From: Anthoceros angustus
Lineage: Eukaryota > Streptophyta > Anthocerotopsida > Anthocerotales > Anthocerotaceae
Length of the DNA stretch: 64,000 nt
Direction: 5' to 3'
Assembly: GCA_010909165.1 (NCBI GenBank)
Contig: VJWM01000107.1
Span: 372,001-436,000 of the forward strand
Within the stretch, counting starts at the first letter, position 1. Each line of letters begins with the position of its first letter. The notes below the pieces were generated by a model. The model was not told where the DNA came from, ran no database searches, and saw nothing but the letters and a program-made list of their open reading frames with translations. This document shows, one piece after another, positions 57,520 to 64,000 of the stretch. The translations under genes and the position numbers were made by a program.

Positions 57520-58623
57520 TCTCTGGGCTGCCACATCCTCATCTGACAGGCCTCGCAAGGGTTTGTGAACCCCGAGGCCAACAAGTCTGTTTGTACTCCA
57601 AGTCCTCACCGTTAATTATGCAGCCTTGCATGATGCAACGTCGGGCCCGATCGTTGTGTGGCAGTGCAATGAATAACGCCTGGCTGGCGGGCTCCCTCTC
57701 CCGCACCCCGAGGCTCCCCGTTGAAATGTACATACCCAGCAAGCCCACGAGGGCAGATGTGCCGTCTCGATTGCGGGAAGGGAGTCTAGGCAGCAAGTGA
57801 TCCATGGGCCTGGGCCTGGCACTGTTGCACATGCCGAGGTCCGAGGACCTCGTTTTAAGTTACACAAAAACTCAAGACAGCTTGTCACCGATGCCAAGCC
57901 AGCGCGGCGAGCAAAAGGAGATGACGACGAATTGTGCGAAAACTTATGCCACAGCCTTGCTTCCGGGTCCCGGCCTGAATCGGGCGGGCTTTGAAGCCTA
58001 GCCAAGCCGCGGCCTGTTGCAACTTTGCTTGGCTGTGGAGTGTGAATGGTGTCAGAATGCTGCTGGCATGGCTGGAACCTGGGTCGGGCTTTGTCCAGTT
58101 AAAAGCGAGCACCAGCAGGCTTCAATTATCTGGACGGATGCGCGGCTTAAATGCGCGGCTGTCGGCATTGAAGTTCCCAGGACCGGCATTGATGCGCCGT
58201 TGCCATCAACCAAGATTCACTCGATTCGCTTCGCCTGTGTTCCACGGCCGCGCGATCCGGATGGCAACGGCTTTGGAGTAATCGCCAGGACCAGGACCAG
58301 GGCCAGGGCCAGGGCCAGGGCGGGATGGCAGCGAGCACGCACAGACCCACCAGGAGTGGCTCTTGCCTTCGCCTCCTTCCTGGGAGTGAAGAATGCGGGT
58401 GCGGCGCTAGAGATGCAGGAGAAGGCTGCTCTGAGGCTGGAGCTGGCGCATTGCAGGTCTCAGGAATTGCCGGGCACTTCCTCTTCCTTCCTGTCTTGCC
58501 CAGTGGCCATGGTGTGATGCTGTGCTGGCTGTACAGTACTGACGGGCAGGCAGGTGCAGGGATCTAAACGATGAGGATTTTCCTGCTGCCGCTGCTGGGT
58601 GGTGCTGAATCCGCCCCGGCAGG
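57520..58623. other. Noncoding part of unit 1
   Basis: It is the 3' flank of TSC10 and the presumed upstream region of the BAHD start. A (CCAGGG/CCAGGA)n hexamer run lies at 58286-58323. No gene is recognised. The same region recurs at 60320-61431. Confidence 0.45.
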
Positions 58624-58815
58624 ATGAGGAGGCCGGTGAGCGTGCGGATGCTGGATGTGAAGACCGTGGTGCCTGCGGAGCCGACGCAGCCGCACCATCT
58701 CTTCCTCACCTGCTTCGACATCCACATGTGGCACTCGCCTTACATGAAGCGGTTTCCACACGCTGAGCAAAACCTCCATGGCCGTGAAAACAGCAAGGTT
58801 ATCGTCTTCACGTAA
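58624..58815 (+). pseudogene. BAHD 5' fragment created by the duplication junction
   Basis: The first 127 bases equal the start of the BAHD gene at 61432 (RMLDVKTVVPAEPTQPHH...). At 58750 the unit ends and coding runs by chance into the start of unit 2 for 21 foreign residues before a stop. It cannot make an acyltransferase. Confidence 0.92.
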
Positions 58816-59156
58816 CAACCACACGCATTTGGCGTGTATTATTCTGGGAGACGGAATTCGGGAAGAATCGCAAATAGGGCATAATCGTAAATAGGGAAGA
58901 AAGAGCCGATTACTGACAGCTGATTTGAGACAGGAGAAACCGATGAGAATTCATTCTTTATCGCATTACAGACGGTGAAGCAAGCGGTGGCATTTGGTGT
59001 CTATGAATGTGTGACAGTCGTTGGTGCTTCCGCCCCAGCTGGCTGTTGGTGAAAGAGCGTTGATCCAGAGATAAAGCGTGGATCGAGCTTGCAACGCTGG
59101 ATGTAGAGCGAGTGCACAGATTTAGGGTTAACTCGGAGGGAGATGGAGTGGGTGGG

Positions 59157-60319
59157 ATGGGTCGGGTGCGCCCTGGGTGGTTATTGCAGGGCTGGTGGGG
59201 GCTGTGTGGGTGCTGCGGGTGCCCGCTGCGGTGCACATCCCTGTGAAGGGCAGGCATGTTTTATCACGGGAGGGTCGAGTGGCATCAGGTTGGCCTTAGC
59301 ACATCTTGTGGTTAATGAAGGAGCTGCCAAGGTTTCTCTCTTGGCGCGCACTGAGGCTAAGCTGGAGGAAGCTCGGGAGGCCATAGAGAAGGCCACGGGC
59401 CACAAGGTGCACATTTTCAGTGCGGATGTCAAGGATTATGGCAGCACAGCCAAGGCATTGGCAGCGGCGGGTAGCGTGGATGTTTTGATTTGTTCTCATG
59501 GGGTGTCCATCCCTTGCATATTTGAGGAGTCGTCCTTGGAGGCGATCAACCATCAGGTTGACACCGTGCTCAAGGGCAATATTCATGTCATCAAGGCTGC
59601 GATCCCAGGAATGAAGCAAGGCGAGAAGGGCAGGGACAGGCAGCATCCCACCAGTATCTGCATTATCTCTTCTCAAGCTGGCCAGGTGTGCTACGTGTTG
59701 TGTTGCTTCAGAACCCTAACCTTGCTTCTTGCATTACCCCATGCACGGCCTGCAGTTGATTTGTGAGGTGTTGCTCAAAGTGCAGACCGGAGTGTATGGC
59801 TTTGCTCCTTATGCGGCTGCCAAGTTCGGACTACGGGGCCTGGCTGAAGTGCTGCAGCAGGAGCTCTTCCCTCACAATATCCGAGTCTCTCTCGCCTTTC
59901 CTCCTGACACCCTAACTCCTGGATTTGAAGAAGGTATGGTCTGCAGTGCCCGATCCTGCTTTCTCATGCCACCTAATTGTCACCTCGCTCCGGACTCTCA
60001 CATCCTGGCCTACCCTGTTGGCAGAGAGCAAGACCAAACCAGAGGTGTCTGCGCTGATATCCAAATCTTCCACATGCATGCTACCAGAAGTCGTTGCCAG
60101 AAGGATCCTGGTGGCTTGAAAGCCAGATTCCTCATCTCCTGCAATCTTGACGGGTTTGCCTTATCGCTGGCCACCGCCGGGCTCTCTCCACACACCACTT
60201 TCTCCCAGGGTTGTCTGGAAGTGTTTCTGGGAGGCGTAATGCGCCTGGTGGCCATGACCTTTCTCAGGGACTGGTACAACGTCATCGACAAGTGGCACAG
60301 AAAGCAGCAGACCGCGTGA
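59157..60319 (+). pseudogene. 3-ketodihydrosphingosine reductase-like, copy 2, broken
   Basis: The layout is the same as copy 1: 59157-59685, 59786-59933 and 60025-60319. It shares the missing base in GTTTTATC. It also lacks one G near 59176, and it lacks four bases near 60110-60125 (CCTGGTGGC...GCCAGATTCC against CCTGGGTGGC...GCCGGGAGATTCC), which breaks the last exon after RRIL. As sequenced it cannot give the full enzyme. If the differences are read errors, the two copies could be identical genes. Confidence 0.8.
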
Positions 60320-61431
60320 TCTCTGGGCTGCCACATCCTCATCTGACAGGCCTCGCAAGGGTTTGTGAACCCCGAGGCCAACAAGTCTGTTTGTACTCCA
60401 AGTCCTCACCGTTAATTATGCAGCCTTGCATGATGCAACGTCGGGCCCGATCGTTGTGTGGCAGTGCAATGAATAACGCCTGGCTGGCGGGCTCCCCTCT
60501 CCCGCACCCCGAGGCTCCCCGTTGAAATGTACATACCCAGCAAGCCCACGAGGGCAGATGTGCCGTCTCGATTGCGGGAAGGGAGTCTAGGCAGCAAGTG
60601 ATCCATGGGCCTGGGCCCTGGCACTGTTGCACATGCCGAGGTCCGAGGACCTCGTTTTAAGTTACACAAAAAAACTCAAGACAGCTTGTCACCGATGCCA
60701 AGCCAGCGCGGCGAGCAAAAGGAGATGACGACGAATTGTGCGAAAACTTATGCCACAGCCTTGCTTCCGGGTCCCGGCCCGAATCGGGCGGGCTTTGAAG
60801 CCTGGCCAAGCCGCGGCCTGTTGCAACTTTGCTTGGCTGTGGAGTGTGAATGGTGTCAGAATGCTGCTGGCATGGCTGGAACCTGGGTCGGGCTTTGTCC
60901 AGTTAAAAAGCGAGCACCAGCAGGCTTCAATTATCTGGACGGATGCGCGGCTTAAATGCGCGGCTGTCGGCATTGAAGTTCCCCAGGACCGGCATTGATG
61001 CGCCGTTGCCATCAACCAAGATTCACTCGATTCGCTTCGCCTGTGTTCCACGGCCGCGCGATCCGGATGGCAACGGCTTTGGAGTAATCGCCAGGACCAG
61101 GACCAGGGCCAGGGCCAGGGCCAGGGCGGGATGGCAGCGAGCACGCACAGACCCACCAGGGAGTGGCTCTTGCCTTCGCCTCCTTCCTGGGAGTGAAGAA
61201 TGCGGGTGCGGCGCTAGAGATGCAGGAGAAGGCTGCTCTGAGGCTGGAGCTGGCGCATTGCAGGTCTCGGAATTGCCGGGCACTTCCTCTTCCTTCCTGT
61301 CTTGCCCAGTGGCCATGGTGTGATGCTGTGCTGGGCTGTACAGTACTGACGGGCAGGCAGGTGCAGGGATCTAAACGATGAGGGATTTTCCTGCTGCCGC
61401 TGCTGGGTGGTGCTGAATCCGCCCCGGCAGG
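60320..61431. other. Noncoding part of unit 2, upstream of the BAHD gene
   Basis: Same content as 57520-58623, including the CCAGGG hexamer run at 61091-61127. It should contain the promoter of the BAHD gene. Confidence 0.45.
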
Positions 61432-63203
61432 ATGAGGAGGCCGGTGAGCGTGCGGATGCTGGATGTGAAGACCGTGGTGCCTGCGGAGCCGACGCAGCCG
61501 CACCATCTCTTCCTCACCTGCTTCGACATCCACATGTGGCACTCGCCTTACATGAAGCGAATTCTCTTCTACCCGCCGGGAGGCGGTGGCGGGGAGGGAT
61601 TCTTCGAATTGGTGGCTGGGCTTAGCGGGAGCCTGGCCGAGGCCCTGGTGCTCTTTTACCCGTACGCTGGGCGGATGGTGGAGCGTGAAGAAGGGCAACG
61701 CCCCAGCCTGGAGTGCAATGACGCAGGCGTGCAGTTCGTGACCGCGGAGGCCACCGTTTCTCTGGAGGATTTTGGGCCGGGGCTGGATCCCGATCCCGAC
61801 GTCTTCCCTGACCTGCTTCACGCCGGGCCGGACTGTGTGAAGCAAGGCCCCGACTTTCCGCTGCTCTGCGTGCAAGTATGTTCTCTGTTCTTGTGGTTCT
61901 TCACCATCGGGTGAAATGCAGGGAGTTAGTACTTGGGTGATTGAAATGAGATGGAATGGTGGGCTTCAGGTGACCAGGTTTTTGTGTGGAGGGATTGCGC
62001 TGGGGCTGGCTTACAGTCAGGTAGTGTCGGATGCAACAGCGTTCTGGAACTTCGTGCGGGCCTGGTCTGAGATATGCCGGAAACAGGGGCTGTCTGCGCT
62101 GCCCAAGCACAGGCGGTATCTGCTCAAGGTTACCGACCTCAGCACCGAGATAGACTCGGCTGAATTCCATCCCACCCTGTACACCTTCGCTGACCCCTGG
62201 AAAGCCAAGATGAAGAGGAATGGCAGGACTGGTGCCGTGAGGGACTACCCACCTTCGTCCCCGCTGTTGCTTCAGGAGCGGCAAGTGCATCGTATGTTCG
62301 TCTTCTCAGCTGACACCATCCAGAAGCTGAAGGACCTTGCCAAGTCCTCCAAGTCCGGCTCCGAGGCTGGGGCTGGGGCTGGGGCTAACAAGTTGAAGCG
62401 GCCTGAATCTGAGGCCTTCAGGAACGCTACGGCTACCAGGGGACAATTCACATCCTTAGAGGTAGGTTTACCAAAACTGCCTCGTAACCACTTCTCGCTC
62501 CCATCCTGTCAAACTTGCACCTACTGGATTGCTCAAATTTGCGTCTGACAATGTAGGTGTTAGGAGCACACCTTTGGCGGTGCACCACCAGGGCTCGCAA
62601 TCCCCATAGGCATTCAGAAACCAAGTTCGTGATTGAGTCAGACTGCAGAAGAAGGCTTCCTTTTTTGCCAGATTCCTATTTCGGGAATGCGGTTTGCTGC
62701 ACAGCAGCTGTGACCACGGTCAAGGAGCTGGTGGAGAGCCCTCTGTACTTCTCTGCCAAGCTGATCCACAAGGTGAGTGGCTGGCACCGAGCAGTGAACT
62801 CCGTAGAGCCTTCTTCTCAAGACCTAACTGTCATGGTCATTGACAGTTCAGTGTTCCGTTTATGGTGCAGGCCAGGAGAAAGTCTGTCTCGGAGCAGTAT
62901 ATCCGCGTACTAGTTCACTACTCGGAGCAGCATGGCAACCTGCGACCAGTGGATTTGGATCCAACCAGACAGTGTCTCACAACAGCCATCCAGAACTCGT
63001 CAAAGCATCCCATCTACGAATGTGATTTCGGGTGGGGTAGGCCGTTCAGGGTTAGATCCGGCAACATGGATGAGCAGGGTGCGTATGCCATATTTCCTGG
63101 GAACCCGAAGCTCCCAAAAGGCAGCGTGGAGGTGGCCATAGTGCTCCCGGCAGGAGACATGGCCCGCCTGGAGCAGGATCCCTCCTTCCTGCTCCAACCT
63201 TGA
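61432..63203 (+). CDS. BAHD acyltransferase family protein with altered HXXXD motif
   Basis: Four exons: 61432-61875, 61970-62461, 62557-62772, 62871-63203, giving 494 residues. BAHD enzymes move acyl groups from CoA thioesters to alcohols or amines (HCT-like, cutin and wax feruloyl transfer and others). Visible blocks are VKTVVPAEPTQ near the start, YPYAGRM (about residues 81-87), the second-domain start GAHLWRCTTRAR, and the structural ECDFGWGRPFRV motif with DFGWG intact. The catalytic HXXXD site, expected after LGLAYS, reads QVVSD: His is replaced by Gln while Asp is kept. The extra insert SGSEAGAGAGANK near residue 290 is low complexity. The exon joints keep the frame. Substrate cannot be inferred; activity may be lost, as HXXXD is dispensable in CER2-like members. 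Confidence 0.9.
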
Positions 63204-64000
63204 CGTAATTGGTTCCTGTACCATAACCTGCTGGCCAGACCACGCTTGTGGTGCTGGATCCAGCCAAGCTTGTACTCCCAACCAAGTTTTGGGCCCACCC
63301 ATCGACGGCTTGCTGTACATTGCGCTGAGGTATCAAGGGCTTGTTTTTCCAAGCACCAACTGTCAGCTCATGCGAAAAGCAAATTCACCGACGGAAAGGA
63401 TGTAAAAGTAGAATCTACACTAGTCTAATGTATCGGAATCCAAAGGTGGTGGGTTAGTGGTGGGTAGTAGTCTCATGTTAGATGGACAGAGACCAATCTG
63501 CTGTGCCAGAATACTTAGGAAGCTGATAGGGCATCTGAGGTTTTTACAGATCAAATGTCAGCAGGAGTCCAGTTGAGACAGCTGCAGCCTCGAGATTAGT
63601 TGGGTCAATCGGAGAAGCAGCCGCAAGTGAGTGAGATGCACGAAGGTCACCCTGGCAGTGTCGGGTGCCATTTGAGAGCAAGGCCCCTCAAGAAGCCGGG
63701 CAGAGCGCATTGCGTGATCATGTGGAGCACATTTGTGAAGGGCGGCACCAAAGGCATCAACAAGTTAGAAAGCGAGAGATTAAACAGGCGCAATTGTGTG
63801 CGACAACGATGGCGCAGAGATTCGAAGGCGACTGGCACTGATCCTCACTTGGCTGCTGCTTTCAGCTGTTCGCCACCTTCGCCTCGGCCTGTACCTCGGC
63901 TCAACTCAACTCAACTCAACTCAGTGGCTCGACCCGGTTGCTTTCCTCTATCTCCACTCTGGGTCGCCCCAATGCTAACCTAGCTCCTGTCATCTTGAGA
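63204..64000. other. Downstream flank with CTCAA repeat
   Basis: No gene is recognised. A (CTCAA)n microsatellite of about five units lies near 63900-63922. Confidence 0.5.

Larger units (their letters stand above)
55946..58750 (+). repeat. Direct tandem duplication, unit 1 (2805 bp)
   Basis: The unit starts GGTTTCCACACGCTGAGC and ends in TTACATGAAGC. It contains a complete sphingolipid reductase gene, about 1.1 kb of noncoding DNA, and the first 127 coding bases of the BAHD gene. Unit 2 follows directly at 58751. Confidence 0.97.
58751..61558 (+). repeat. Direct tandem duplication, unit 2 (2808 bp)
   Basis: Nearly identical to 55946-58750. The differences I see are almost all one-base changes in homopolymer length (for example CTGGGTGG against CTGGGGTGG near 59175, GGGCTCCCCTC near 60490, AAAAAAC near 60667) plus a 4-base loss near 60110 and a few substitutions. 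Confidence 0.97.

Noticed and set aside
59143-59766. 207-residue frame in unit 2 beginning upstream of the TSC10 start
   Set aside because: Loss of one G joins an out-of-frame leader to the cofactor motif by chance; the leader lacks the hydrophobic anchor encoded in the proper frame.
1-64000. CRISPR arrays, rRNA operons, tRNA genes, bacterial-type operons
   Set aside because: No regularly spaced identical repeats with unique spacers, no rRNA core sequence and no tRNA-like fold were noticed; the genes have eukaryotic introns. A tRNA scan was not run, so a tRNA could be missed.

Overview
The window is nuclear DNA of a land plant. Plant-type genes are present throughout: a SAUR auxin-response gene, the AP-4 beta adaptin, a UPL7-type HECT ligase, ALDH7, an FtsH2/VAR2-type plastid protease, a BAHD acyltransferase and a thylakoid-lumen-type protein. 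They are split by many very short GT-AG introns, mostly about 60-130 bases. Short introns, compact genes and AT-rich repeat-filled gaps suggest a seed-free plant, and a lycophyte such as Selaginella is my best guess. No organelle or rRNA sequence was recognised, and the species cannot be fixed from this sequence alone.

Layout. 0-0.3 kb: 3' end of a SAUR gene. 1.5-8.1 kb: AT-rich accessory DNA with non-LTR retroelement pieces, an LTR-like repeat and one intact SRR1-like gene. 8.6-14.5 kb: AP-4 beta and a plastid glucose-6-phosphate 1-epimerase, both complete. 15-19.1 kb: an AT-rich island with a coiled-coil gene fragment, a complete HAD-family nucleotidase-like gene and an intronless EDR2-C gene. 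19.5-21.7 kb: a protease-like gene with two frame breaks. 22.1-25.0 kb: a DUF21-CBS (CNNM-like) membrane protein. 28.1-33.2 kb: UPL7, with a convergent Gnk2-domain gene behind it. 34.8-37.2 kb: a decayed non-LTR retroelement. 37.9-41.1 kb: PI31, entangled with an inverted pair of dispersed repeats, one of which carries a 439-bp hAT-type MITE. 41.5-48.2 kb: ALDH7, mitochondrial-type thioredoxin, a Cys-rich lumen-type protein and TAF13. 48.6-53.4 kb: repeats and tandem arrays. 53.6-55.6 kb: FtsH. 55.9-61.6 kb: a 2.8-kb direct tandem duplication containing 3-ketodihydrosphingosine reductase. 61.4-63.2 kb: a BAHD acyltransferase whose HXXXD motif reads QXXXD.

The genes are ordinary single-copy housekeeping loci in eukaryotic arrangement, not an operon, and I see no evidence that they form one pathway. 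Exon models were built by hand: each join listed has GT-AG borders (one GC-AG) and keeps the reading frame, except where a break is stated. I found no convincing new molecular system. The items most worth following are the RLE-type retroelement family, the tandem duplication with homopolymer-biased differences, the substituted catalytic residues in the BAHD and protease-like genes, and the AT-rich gene islands.
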